A stretch of 64,000 bases of DNA, taken from NCBI GenBank assembly GCA_029448655.1, contig JACCLO010000019.1, positions 424,375 to 488,374 on the forward strand. The letters run 5' to 3'. The position numbers and the translations under genes are program-made. Each line of letters begins with the position of its first letter. Within the stretch, counting starts at the first letter, position 1. This document shows positions 45,705-55,303 of the stretch, piece by piece. The notes under the pieces were generated by a model. That model saw nothing but the letters and a program-made list of their open reading frames with translations. It was not told where the DNA came from and did no database searches. This DNA is from Wolfiporia cocos (lineage: Eukaryota > Basidiomycota > Agaricomycetes > Polyporales > Phaeolaceae).

Positions 45705-45887
45705 ATGGTCCTCGCTGACAAGCTTGGACTATGCGCGGTTAAGACCCGCCTGTGGAGAAAAAGGGACGGTCTGCCTGTGTGCGCCCAACCCCCTGTCATG
45801 GCAAGCGTTGTTCAGCGCCCCATCACTATCCACAGGGTCATCATTATGATGGCATGGGAATTTTCCAAAGCCGCCTCCCAGGCGTAA
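45705..45887 (+). CDS. Possible small leader ORF (60 aa)
   Basis: Starts MVLADKLGL, contains LPVCAQPPV and ends SKAASQA. The B leader has a counterpart with LPVCAQPPV and SKAAPQA and the same stop context. The two differ by an in-frame insertion of about nine codons. This could be a translated micro-ORF or a by-product of conserved RNA structure. Confidence 0.3.
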   Translation: MVLADKLGLCAVKTRLWRKRDGLPVCAQPPVMASVVQRPITIHRVIIMMAWEFSKAASQA

Positions 45888-46471
45888 GGGACCTGCTTTG
45901 AACCCGTTATGGGAAAAGCAGTGAGGGGGGTGACGTAAAAAATCACCCTGCCATAGGTCACTCGCGGTAGCCAATAGCATAAGTCCTACGGGCAGCTCGG
46001 CGTGCGAGCATGGGTCAAACGGATTTGGGGCCCCATTGGAAGAGAAGCGCGTGGCCCACTCCTTCGGGATGTGGAGCGCTGCTGTCTCGCGATCTTAGAT
46101 CGACAGTGGTTTTTTAGCCCTGATGTGACACCCATGTGGCTACAGACGGCAACCTCATTGTTGAAGCATGGACAGGCTAAGGGATGTAAAATCCCAGCCA
46201 CTTTCCGGCATCGTCCCTCCGGGGCGGTGTCGTGTATCCGAATCCCAATCATCTGACCCAGGAACCGGCCTGGCAGTCAGCAACTCTACCCCTGGAGTCG
46301 GCGCCTCTGACCGTTAGGGTCATGCGAATATCCGCGCCGTCTCGGCACAGGGTTTGCGCGCAACATAAGAGTAATTATGCCCCGTAGTACACCTTCTTTG
46401 CTCCTGAAAAGGAGTCCACTACCCTACCTTACATAATCCCTTGGACGTATCACTGGGAAACTTCGTTTCTC

Positions 46472-47395
46472 ATGAAGGCTGCACTTTCTAGAATCATGCC
46501 CCGCGTTACCCGTCGCACCCGTGGCTCCTCCACTGCCCCTTACGTCAAACCGGCGAAGCGGTCCCTTCTCAGCCGCATCGACACCGCCGACATTCCTCGG
46601 GCAGAGGACGTCACCTACACGCTTCCTGTAAAGGAAGATTACACTGGGAAACTCCATCTTTGGGAGATTCCCGTCCACATGCCAAAGCACATTGCTGAGG
46701 CTGGGAAACCCGCTCCTCGACCTCCCAAACCAGTTCCGCTCGCTAAGCGTATCTGGACAGAGGAAGAGAAGCTAGCGCAATCCATTACCGCCATGGAGAA
46801 TCTCATCGAACTCCGCGAACTCAACAAGCTCAAGCTCGCTCGCGATAAGCTGAATAAGCGAATCGCCGCCAAACAAGCCGCCAAGGAAGCCAAGCAAGCA
46901 GCTTCTTCACTGGCCCTCCGTCTCTCCAGCCCGGCGGCCGGACCTTCCGTTCCGGCCAACCACAAGATTCTCGACCCTTCCCTCATCTTCGGGAAGAAGA
47001 AGCCTCTCCAAGCATGCGACCAAGTTATTCCCATGCTAGAAGGCACTCTCACTCGTCTCACTCCTCTCGCCAACCACCCCCCTAATTACCCAGGCTTCCA
47101 TATGGAAAACGACATGCGTTTCCATACTATGGTAGTAGAATTGGAGGACTTGGTGGATAACGTAAAGGATAGAGCGAGACGAGGAAGGATCACCAATAGA
47201 GACTGGAGAACTATGAAAAAGTATTGCAAACAGCTCGGCAATATTTCCTTTTTGGATTGGCGTACGGACTTAGCTCGTATCGTAGCAGAATGCGTAGCGC
47301 TACAAATTACTTTTGCCTTCGGTGTAACACCACCTGACAAGGTGGCAGGGCCCTCAACTACTTCGGTAGAAGAGGATATACTCGCGATTGTATAG
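46472..47395 (+). CDS. ORF0: extra protein encoded upstream of gag
   Basis: 307 codons from the first ATG after the leader, with no zinc knuckle, protease or capsid motif that I recognise. The N-terminus is basic (RVTRRTRGSS). Residues about 95-145 form a Leu/Lys/Ala-rich probable coiled coil (ELNKLKLARDKLNKRI). The C-terminal half is mixed and ends with DILAIV. It lies 148 nt upstream of gag and is kept in copies A, C and D with few changes, which argues for a real product. Most Ty3/Gypsy elements have no such ORF. Possible roles are nucleic-acid binding, assembly or targeting; none is shown. Confidence 0.75.
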   Translation: MKAALSRIMPRVTRRTRGSSTAPYVKPAKRSLLSRIDTADIPRAEDVTYTLPVKEDYTGKLHLWEIPVHMPKHIAEAGKPAPRPPKPVPLAKRIWTEEEKLAQSITAMENLIELRELNKLKLARDKLNKRIAAKQAAKEAKQAASSLALRLSSPAAGPSVPANHKILDPSLIFGKKKPLQACDQVIPMLEGTLTRLTPLANHPPNYPGFHMENDMRFHTMVVELEDLVDNVKDRARRGRITNRDWRTMKKYCKQLGNISFLDWRTDLARIVAECVALQITFAFGVTPPDKVAGPSTTSVEEDILAIV

Positions 47396-47543
47396 TAGAA
47401 ATACTATCATCTTTTAACTCTGAAATAGAGTGCGAGTGTGATCTATAACGAAAGTCGCAGCTTTCAAAACCCAATCCCTTCTTAAGAATCTAAGACAATG
47501 AGTAACCGGAAACTAACATTCGTCACAAACAGATTCACAAAAA

Positions 47544-49541
47544 ATGTCTTCCACCTCCTCCGTCAGCACTCCCCTCGCTCCCCGCAAGATGCGCCTCCGC
47601 TCAGAAGGCCCGGTGACACCGGTAGCTGGTCCCTCGGGAACTCAGCAACTGGTGACACTAGAACACCTCAGCGAGGAAGGGGAAGAGGAAGAGGAAGAGG
47701 AAGAAGACGTACAGGAGTTCGTTCCCCCACAAAGGGACTCTCCGACCAACCCCATGGGTACACGCCCAGGCACCCCCATTGCCGGTTATCCCCCGGCTCG
47801 TCGCACCCGCCCAATCGGGCCCGCCACCACTCTGGAAATGGAGTTCTCCGGACCAATACGGCAGACCAACGCCGTGGTCGAAAACCAACTCAAAGCGTAC
47901 CTCCCCGAGGAGGAACACCACAAGGTGGATGGGTCCCTACATGGGCCGATCATCGACGCCGCCGTACAACGAAGTGCGGCCATCTCCCACGACACCACTG
48001 ACACCCTCGGTCGAATGGTGCACGCTCGCCTGGAGCGAATCCACGGCAGAATCGACTCCCTGGTTGGGCAGTCCAGGGCCATCGAACAAGAGGCCCAAGA
48101 CGAGCTACACGAAGCGGTCAATTCGGTCCGCAACGAGGTACTGTCCACTCTGGTGGACCTCGGCAAGGAACTCCGACAGGAGTACACCGCCAAGTTCTCC
48201 GCAATGGAGAAAGACCTCCAGAAGGACTACCGGAACCGCCTTGACGACCTCGAGGATGCGTTCGCTGAGCGCATGGAGAAGGTGGACGAGGAACTCCGGA
48301 GGATTCGCAAGAATCCCTCCGTTCCCAACCCTCCCGGTGTCCGCACGCCCCCGGAAGACCCGGCACCGGCCCCTGGTCATGCTCAAGCCAGAGCAGCCGA
48401 GGCCGCTGCCGCCGCACAAGCTGCAGCCGCTGCTGCAGCAGCCGTCGCCCCGCAGATTCCAGGTCTGCCTCAAAACCTGAAAATCCCCCCTCCCCCCGAA
48501 TTCTCTGGATCATCTGGAAAGGTGACTGCACAAGAATGGGTGGAAAAAATGGGTCTCTACTTCGGCACCCTCCGCGTCTACGACGACCACGACCGCATTA
48601 CCACCGCCCTATTCCGAGTAACCGGGGACGCCTACAAGTTTTTCTCGCCTCTTATCAAAAAGGCAGGAAACGGCGAGCCCCTCGGCACATGGGAGGACTT
48701 CACCAAGTCGGTGATGGTCCAGTACGGTAAAATGACGGACAAGGAAATCGCTAAGAAGGAAATCCGTGGCTACTATGGCAACAAGGGCAAGGAACTCGCA
48801 GAATCGAACTACTTCAACTACTGCGAGCGGTTCCGTACCCTCGGTCGCCTATCGGAAACCGCCAACGAGACCCTGGTTTGGGAGTTCACCGAAACACTCC
48901 CCGAAAAGGTTAAGGACACCTTAAACGTCCTCGGCAAGACCCCCTTCTTCAAGGCCCCTACCGACATCGAGCCTCTGATAGATTTCGCACTCGAAATGTA
49001 TCAGACGTCTTACCCTGACAAGATCAAGGGCTCAATTTTCGAGAAGACCGGCAAGAAGGACTCGGCCCCTGCCGAAAAGAAGGAGACGTCCTCCGCTTCT
49101 GCGAAGAAGTCGGAGAAAAAGAAGGACAAGGGAAAGGCGCCCGCCAAAGCCCCCGCCGACACCGCCAATGCCGTCTGCACCTATTGCAAGCAGACGGGAC
49201 ACTATTTCAACAAGTGTCCTAAGCTTGCTGCGGACAAGGCTGCGGGAACGTTCGTGCCTGCCGCTCAGCGGGCCGAACAACAAAGGGCGAAGGATGCAGC
49301 TGCCGCGTCTGGAAAGACCACGGCTGCTCCTTCGGGTAGTGGAAAGGGACAGGCTTCTGGCAAGAAGCCGTACTCGGCGCCCCCCGCGGATGGCAAGACG
49401 TATCGTGCCCGAACGATCTGGGAAGAAGTGACGGCTGACTCAAGCTCAGCAGGACCCTCGGCCCCCGCCACCACCGTCGCCAATGTCGGGACCATCTCGG
49501 TTCCCCTCGCCCCAACCACACGTCTCGAAGACGTTCTGTGA
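47544..49541 (+). CDS. gag: Gag polyprotein of copy D
   Basis: 665 aa. Order: Ser/Thr-rich start, acidic run (about 45-55), helical coiled-coil-like stretch (about 150-250), Ala-rich linker, capsid region (about 325-460; QEWVEKMGLYFGTLRV, WEDFTKSVMVQYG), Lys/Ala-rich linker, and a CCHC knuckle at about 545-558 (C-x2-C-x4-H-x4-C). It forms the particle shell and binds the genomic RNA. The stop (TGA 49539-49541) lies 59 nt inside pol, which is in the +1 frame. Confidence 0.93.
   Translation: MSSTSSVSTPLAPRKMRLRSEGPVTPVAGPSGTQQLVTLEHLSEEGEEEEEEEEDVQEFVPPQRDSPTNPMGTRPGTPIAGYPPARRTRPIGPATTLEMEFSGPIRQTNAVVENQLKAYLPEEEHHKVDGSLHGPIIDAAVQRSAAISHDTTDTLGRMVHARLERIHGRIDSLVGQSRAIEQEAQDELHEAVNSVRNEVLSTLVDLGKELRQEYTAKFSAMEKDLQKDYRNRLDDLEDAFAERMEKVDEELRRIRKNPSVPNPPGVRTPPEDPAPAPGHAQARAAEAAAAAQAAAAAAAAVAPQIPGLPQNLKIPPPPEFSGSSGKVTAQEWVEKMGLYFGTLRVYDDHDRITTALFRVTGDAYKFFSPLIKKAGNGEPLGTWEDFTKSVMVQYGKMTDKEIAKKEIRGYYGNKGKELAESNYFNYCERFRTLGRLSETANETLVWEFTETLPEKVKDTLNVLGKTPFFKAPTDIEPLIDFALEMYQTSYPDKIKGSIFEKTGKKDSAPAEKKETSSASAKKSEKKKDKGKAPAKAPADTANAVCTYCKQTGHYFNKCPKLAADKAAGTFVPAAQRAEQQRAKDAAAASGKTTAAPSGSGKGQASGKKPYSAPPADGKTYRARTIWEEVTADSSSAGPSAPATTVANVGTISVPLAPTTRLEDVL
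49483..49541 (+). other. gag-pol overlap, +1 frame
   Basis: Gag codons start at positions divisible by three; pol codons start one base later. Pol could be reached by +1 slippage, for example at the CTG TGA end of gag, or by initiation at its own ATG at 49483. The overlap is the same length in copy A. Confidence 0.7.
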
Positions 49542-52500
49542 AGAACACACCAGCCCCGCAGCGGCTGGGAGTGTACAGCGCCCTGAAGAAGCGCACCTCT
49601 ACGAAGAGGCTTCACAGAGACCCCTTATCTTGTGGGAAGATAGGGCGGTCGTACGTCACCCGGTATCCCATCTCGGTATATTCGGTAACTCGGCAATGGA
49701 CTTTGCCCGGAGGACAAGGACACTAGCTACACGTGCCCCTCCTGTACAATACTTTTATCCTGACCCGCTCGCGCTGAAGTTTTTCACTTTGTATAATGTA
49801 CATGGAAACGATTCTCGAGACGACAATAAATCGTTCTCTATCGAAGTGGAATTGTGGGTATATGGAAAGAAAGTCAACGCCATGGCATTAATCGACACCG
49901 GTGCATCAATAAGCGTCATAGATAAGAAACTCGTACATGAGGAGAAATTAGTCACTCAGAAACTACCTTCACCTCTCGAGATTCGTAACGCCGACGGTAC
50001 CTCTAATACCGCCGGTAATATCAATATGGCAGTAAAAGCTTATATGGTGCACGAGGAACACAAGTCCACCGAATTCTTGTACGTAATGGACGTACAGAAT
50101 GCGGATGTGATCCTCGGATATGACTGGTTCCTGAAACACAACCCGGACTTCAATTGGCCGGAAGGAACCTTCACATATCGGTGTACGGAAAAATGCAAAC
50201 ATGGCAAACGGGTTTCAATTTCTGAGGAAGAAGACGAAATTGAACCCCGCAACATCTATCAAATCATCAACGATTTTCCAATAGATTTTCTCGGCTTAGA
50301 GGAGCCTGAGAATCCCTTTGTCGCTTGGGTGAACACCCTTGACGAAGGAACGGAACTCCTAGTCGATGCCATTCAGTCGATAACGGAGAAGTCGGATGAT
50401 GAATTCCTGACAGATGCGGATCTCCAGAAATGGAAATCCTTGGTTCCGGAGGAATACCAGGAGTTTGGTCCCACGGTATTTTCTCAGCGCGCATCCGAAA
50501 GGATGCCCGAGCGGAAACCATACGACCATGCCATCGACTTCCCCGATGACGCGGTGCTACCGCCCCCGAGTAAGGCATACAAGATGTCTCCTCAGGAAGC
50601 GAACTCGCTAGATCAGTGGATTCAGGAAGAGTTACGGAAGGGCTACATCCGACACTCAAAATCTCCGATCGCGAGCCCGGTCTTCTTCGTCCCTAAAAAA
50701 GACGGCGGAGCCCGAATGGTAGTCGACTACCGAAAGGTGAACGACTTCACCATTAAAAACAGGTACCCTCTCCCACGCATAGACGAGCTTATCGATAAGC
50801 TTAGCCAGGCTTCGATATTTACGAAGCTCGACTTGCGTTGGGGTTACAACAACGTAAGAATCAAGGAGGGAGATGAATGGAAGACCGCATTCATTACGCC
50901 TAACGGCCTTTACGAAGCTGTAGTCATGTACTTCGGTTTTTGTAATGCACCCAGCACGTTCCAACACATGATGAACGATATTCTAGGTGACCTTATCAGA
51001 GAAGGAAAGGTCATTGTCTACCTAGACGACATCCTTGTGTTCGGAAACGACCTGTTGGAACACCGTCGTATTGTCAAGCAAGTATTACAAATCTTGCAAG
51101 ACAACGACTTGTTCGCGAAGCCTGAAAAGTGCTTCTTCGAACAGAGCAGTATTGAATACCTGGGAATGATCATTTCCAAAGGAAAAGTCGAAATGGACCC
51201 TAAGAAGGTAGCCGGTGTCATGGACTGGCCTACACCTGCCAAGGTGAAGGACGTCCAAGCCTTTGTTGGCTTCGCCAACTACTACCGTCGGTTCATTAAA
51301 GACTTCTCCAAAGTGGTTAAGCCGTTAACCGAACTGTCCAAGAAAAACACGCAGTGGAATTGGGGACCCGAACAAGCGGAAGCATTCCAAACTCTCAAGG
51401 AAGCTTTCACATCGGCTCCAATACTCCGGATCCCAGATCAGGAGTCCCCGTTCCGCGTGGAAGCGGATTCTTCCGATTACGCAACTGGTGCAGTGCTATC
51501 ACAATACTCTTCGGAGGATAAGCTCTGGCACCCGGTAGCCTTTTACTCGAAATCTCTATCAGCACCCGAAAGGAACTATGAGATTTACGATAAGGAGTTG
51601 CTCGCAATCATCCGCGCTCTAGAGGAATGGAGACATTACCTCGAGGGACATCCACATAAATTCGAAGTATGGTCGGATCATCTCAATCTGACATATTTCA
51701 AATCGGCACAACGGCTAACCCGGAGACAGGCACGTTGGAGTCTTTACCTGACAAGGTTCAACTTCACCATGTGTCACAAACCCGGTAAAACAATGCTTAC
51801 GGCTGATCCTCTGTCACGGAGGCCAGACCATGAAGAGGGGGTGGAACTCGACAATCGCGATCAAATTTTGCTGAAACCGGAATACTTTACGGTTAGGGCG
51901 CTAGAAGCGTCACAGCAGGAGATACAATCAGGCGACGAGGACCTTCTCCGACAAATCCGACAAGCCCTCATGGACGATCAAATTACCAAGGATTACCAGG
52001 AACTACTGAAAAGTGGTCCCAAGGAATTCGGTAAAGACCTCCAGGAATGGAACATGGAGGCCGGATTACTTCTCAGACGAGGAAAAGTGTACGTTCCAAA
52101 AGAGCCTAAGGAATTGCGCACGAAGATTCTGGAGTTACATCATGACCATGTGACGGCCGGACACTTCGGACGATGGAAGACCTATGAACTTCTATCACGT
52201 AATTACTGGTGGCCTGGAATGACCACGATGGTAAAGCAATACGTGGAAGGTTGTGACACATGTCAACGCATGAAGAACCACAACCAGACCCCATACGGAC
52301 CCCTGCAACCGCTCCCAGTTCCGGAAGCACCTTGGGACACCGTCACAATTGACCTTATCGTCCACCTACCGCCCAGCGGCGAATTGAAACAATTCAATGC
52401 TATTATGGTAATAGTGGACCGGCTTACCAAACGAGCACACTTCATTCCCACGTCAGACAAGATAACGGCAAAAGAATTAGCGAACCTCCTGTACCTTCGG

Positions 52501-54018
52501 ATTTATCCGAACCACGGACTTCCGAAACAAATCATTTCGGATAGAGGCCCGCAATTCGCAGCCGCCTTATTCAAGGGATGGTGTGAGCAATTGGGAATCC
52601 AACGGTCAATGACAACCGCCTATCACCCGCAAGCGGATGGCCAGACGGAGAGAGTTAACCAGATCCTGGAACAATATCTTAGATGTTACATCGATGTTAT
52701 TCAAAAGGATAACTGGTCATGGTTTCTCCCAACGGCTGAATTCGCGTACAACAACGCGGCTAGTGAGACAACAAAGAATAGCCCATTCTTTGTCGAACTA
52801 GGAAGGCACCCTAATGCAGGACCTGCGAATTTACGTCCAACACCATACACGGACCTATTTGTCATTGCTTACGAAAGATGGTCAGCACAAGAACAAGCTA
52901 AGGCAGCAATGAAATTGGCTGCTGAACGCTGGTCTTGGTACTACGATCAACACAAGCGCTCGGTACCATTTAAAGTCGGCGACAAAGTTCTCGTTGACGC
53001 CCGTAGCTGGCAAGACTCCGAAAGAAGTCTTAGTCCACGCTATTTGGGACCATTTAAGATAATTGAACAATTATCGCCGGTCACCTTTAGGGTATATATG
53101 GACGAGCAATACAGGGCCTATCACCCAGTATTTCACGCTTCCAAGTTGGTCATGTACAAAGACCCGGTGCATCAGAAAAAACCAGAGCCTCAACCAGAAA
53201 TGGTCGACGGCGAGGAATTATGGGAAGTTGAGAAGATCTTGGATCATCGTCTCCGCGCAGGGAGAGTTGAATACAGAATCCGATGGAAAGGATTCGGTAT
53301 CAATGACGACTCCTGGGTACGCGAAGCCGATCTCGACACGGCATATGACATTCTGCAGGAATACAAGGCTTCACACGCCATTCCAATGCAGGATGTTCCC
53401 CTCAGGCGATCAGCTAGAAGGAAAGAAGCAGTCCACGTCTTCGACCCTGACAGCGACGACTGGGAAGCCGATGAATGCACATGGCCAGACGACTGGCCGC
53501 AGTATTGCGAGGAATTTGCGAAAGATCCTAAGCAGCGCATGGTTAGACACCCCAATGGGGGATGGATGTCTGCCGACATTAACCAAAACGCGGACATGAA
53601 AATTGTAGTCGGTGAAGGCGGCCGAATACCGGAAAAAGGAACCAAGGACTCGGTTGGATTTGACCTGTACACTGCAACAGGCGATGTTCTGCCAGCCCAC
53701 GGGCAGACAGAATACAACACCAAACTGAAAATCCAGGTACCTTTCGGCACTTATGGACGCATCGCTCCCCGCTCTAGTCTTGCCCGAAAAGGCATAGACG
53801 TAATGGGTGGCGTTATTGACCATGACTATCAAGGCAAAGTAATCATCATTCTTCGGAACCACTCGGACATATCTATCGATATCCGAGCCGGAGATAAGAT
53901 TGCCCAGCTTATCTGCGAAGTTGCTAAGGACCCGCACATTACGCTACACGGAAAATCTTACTTTGAAAAGATTAAATCCGAGCGTGGTACTGGTGGATTC
54001 GGCTCCACAGGAAAGTAA
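49483..54018 (+). CDS. pol: Pol: protease-RT-RNase H-integrase-chromodomain-dUTPase
   Basis: 1511 codons. Protease active site DTGA at 138-141. RT with YLDD at 513-516. RNase H follows with YDKELLAI and WSDHLNLTYF. Integrase zinc finger from about 886 (HHDHVTAGHF, CDTCQRM), catalytic D957, D1020 and E1056, giving D,D35E; GPF motif in YLGPFKII. Chromodomain about 1247-1297 (WEVEKILDHR, YRIRWKGFG, SWVREADL), which reads histone marks and guides integration in chromoviruses. dUTPase from about 1380: motifs GFDLYT (1392), GRIAPRSSLA (1425), GVIDHDYQG (1443), AGDKIAQLI and RGTGGFGSTG at the very end, all five present. It would hydrolyse dUTP to limit uracil in cDNA. A dUTPase at the C-terminus after a chromodomain is the unusual part. 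Confidence 0.95.
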   Translation: MSGPSRFPSPQPHVSKTFCEEHTSPAAAGSVQRPEEAHLYEEASQRPLILWEDRAVVRHPVSHLGIFGNSAMDFARRTRTLATRAPPVQYFYPDPLALKFFTLYNVHGNDSRDDNKSFSIEVELWVYGKKVNAMALIDTGASISVIDKKLVHEEKLVTQKLPSPLEIRNADGTSNTAGNINMAVKAYMVHEEHKSTEFLYVMDVQNADVILGYDWFLKHNPDFNWPEGTFTYRCTEKCKHGKRVSISEEEDEIEPRNIYQIINDFPIDFLGLEEPENPFVAWVNTLDEGTELLVDAIQSITEKSDDEFLTDADLQKWKSLVPEEYQEFGPTVFSQRASERMPERKPYDHAIDFPDDAVLPPPSKAYKMSPQEANSLDQWIQEELRKGYIRHSKSPIASPVFFVPKKDGGARMVVDYRKVNDFTIKNRYPLPRIDELIDKLSQASIFTKLDLRWGYNNVRIKEGDEWKTAFITPNGLYEAVVMYFGFCNAPSTFQHMMNDILGDLIREGKVIVYLDDILVFGNDLLEHRRIVKQVLQILQDNDLFAKPEKCFFEQSSIEYLGMIISKGKVEMDPKKVAGVMDWPTPAKVKDVQAFVGFANYYRRFIKDFSKVVKPLTELSKKNTQWNWGPEQAEAFQTLKEAFTSAPILRIPDQESPFRVEADSSDYATGAVLSQYSSEDKLWHPVAFYSKSLSAPERNYEIYDKELLAIIRALEEWRHYLEGHPHKFEVWSDHLNLTYFKSAQRLTRRQARWSLYLTRFNFTMCHKPGKTMLTADPLSRRPDHEEGVELDNRDQILLKPEYFTVRALEASQQEIQSGDEDLLRQIRQALMDDQITKDYQELLKSGPKEFGKDLQEWNMEAGLLLRRGKVYVPKEPKELRTKILELHHDHVTAGHFGRWKTYELLSRNYWWPGMTTMVKQYVEGCDTCQRMKNHNQTPYGPLQPLPVPEAPWDTVTIDLIVHLPPSGELKQFNAIMVIVDRLTKRAHFIPTSDKITAKELANLLYLRIYPNHGLPKQIISDRGPQFAAALFKGWCEQLGIQRSMTTAYHPQADGQTERVNQILEQYLRCYIDVIQKDNWSWFLPTAEFAYNNAASETTKNSPFFVELGRHPNAGPANLRPTPYTDLFVIAYERWSAQEQAKAAMKLAAERWSWYYDQHKRSVPFKVGDKVLVDARSWQDSERSLSPRYLGPFKIIEQLSPVTFRVYMDEQYRAYHPVFHASKLVMYKDPVHQKKPEPQPEMVDGEELWEVEKILDHRLRAGRVEYRIRWKGFGINDDSWVREADLDTAYDILQEYKASHAIPMQDVPLRRSARRKEAVHVFDPDSDDWEADECTWPDDWPQYCEEFAKDPKQRMVRHPNGGWMSADINQNADMKIVVGEGGRIPEKGTKDSVGFDLYTATGDVLPAHGQTEYNTKLKIQVPFGTYGRIAPRSSLARKGIDVMGGVIDHDYQGKVIIILRNHSDISIDIRAGDKIAQLICEVAKDPHITLHGKSYFEKIKSERGTGGFGSTGK

Positions 54019-54044
54019 TCGTTCCATTAGGGACAATGAAACCT

Positions 54045-54057
54045 GAAGAGGGGGTAA
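54045..54057 (+). other. Polypurine tract of copy D
   Basis: GAAGAGGGGG followed by TAA sits directly before the 3' LTR and would prime plus-strand DNA. Elements A, B and E have equivalents in the same place. Confidence 0.8.
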
Positions 54058-54754
54058 TGTCACAGATTTGGGACATGCCACTATTTTTCCCGTATTTTTA
54101 CATATTTATCTGGTATTTCTACGACCTTGTAGACATTTACGCTGCTAAGCGCCCATCTACACGTACACGCAACCAAACAACACGTACACAACGCGGTATA
54201 CGTCCACCTGTCATAACAACACATACATAACACGCTCGTACGCGTCAATGACTCAGCGGACTAACCTCCGGTGTCACGCGCCTTACTCATACCCCAATAC
54301 CGGGCTATGTCAGTACAATTGGATAAGCGGCCCGCTTGTTATCACATGCCGGTGACCTTACGGTTACTCATATCCCAATACCAGTATATAAGAATCACAT
54401 GCATGGCTTACTAACGTAGCTACAGCCACTTCCACAACATGGACCTACGGTCCAAACAAACGCTCTTACTGGTGCGGCCATTACCGGCGCACATGGTCTA
54501 CTGTAGTTTACGACTTAACCATATTAGTTATGTCTGCGCACAGACCACCTTCATGTTTGGCTCCCTTACTGGTAACCAAACAAAGCATGTATATAAGTAG
54601 GGCTATCTCAGCGGATAAGCCTTAGATTTGTTCTTTGCTATCGCATCGAGTAAACACATACTTCCTTGTGCTTATCAGCTCCCTCACCAAGCCTCAGCAA
54701 CTCTTCAAGTCGCCTCAAGGCTTATAGTGTGAGTCCCACAGTTGATCTGTGTCA
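54058..54754 (+). repeat. 3' LTR of copy D (697 bp), divergent downstream part
   Basis: Close to the 5' LTR up to TTAGATTTGTTCT, then quite different to the end (terminal loop TTGAT instead of TCTAGT). It abuts codon 2 or so of the E dUTPase fragment without a target repeat. Confidence 0.9.
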
Positions 54755-55303
54755 CCGAAAGTGTACTACAAGCGCGACCCCTTTACAGGGCAATGGGTAC
54801 ATTCTGATGTTGAGTTCAACGAAGACTTGGAAATCGAAGTAGGAGTCAATGGCAAGCTACCGACCAGGGGAACAACCGACGCAATCGGCTATGACCTGTA
54901 TGCCACGCAGGATATCCTGATTAATTCATGGAAATCCGCTTCTGTCCCCACAGACATCCGTATCAAAGTTCCCTATGGGACATACGGTCGGATAGCGCCA
55001 AGGTCTGGACTTGCAAAAAAGGGCATAGATGTCCTTGCAGGTGTAATAGACCATGACTACCGCGGAGAAGTCTTTATCATGCTGATGAACCTCACTGGAG
55101 ACCCGTACCAAGTAAAGAAAGGCGACAGAATTGCGCAGCTAATCTGCGAAGTAGCAATCACGCCCAAAATACAGGAATCCATGACAAAGGAGAAGTTCGA
55201 AAAAGAAATTCAACTTCACCTACATGGAAGCGGGCCCTACAACGAGCAGTTCAACAAGCCAACCACGCGCGGTACACAAGGTTTTGGATCGACAGGACGA
55301 TAA
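54755..55303 (+). pseudogene. dUTPase end of pol from divergent element E
   Basis: Open frame aligning with the last 150 or so residues of D pol. Five dUTPase motifs are present: GYDLYAT, GRIAPRSGLA, GVIDHDYRG, KGDRIAQLI and RGTQGFGSTG. It is well diverged from D and has an extra segment before motif 5 (HLHGSGPYNEQ). Everything upstream in pol was lost at the LTR junction, so it is a fragment, though the domain itself is complete. Confidence 0.85.

Larger units (their letters stand above)
45464..46471 (+). ncRNA. Conserved leader of copy D (about 1 kb)
   Basis: Long leader between LTR and ORF0, conserved in all Gypsy copies and in blocks with element B. It is rich in short inverted repeats (for example CGATCTTAGATCG and CCTCTGCCGAGA-type pairs), suggesting a folded RNA for packaging, dimerisation or internal initiation. 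A 60-codon frame (45705-45887, ending FSKAASQA) is shared with B. Role inferred. Confidence 0.6.
44765..54754 (+). mobile_element. Ty3/Gypsy chromovirus copy D, all ORFs open (10.0 kb)
   Basis: Order: 5' LTR 44765-45463, leader, ORF0 46472-47395, gag 47544-49541, pol 49483-54018, polypurine tract, 3' LTR 54058-54754. No stop or frameshift was seen in any ORF, so it is the best candidate for an autonomous copy. Two reservations: the LTRs differ clearly near their downstream ends, and no target duplication is present (left GCATC, right CCGAA). Confidence 0.9.
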
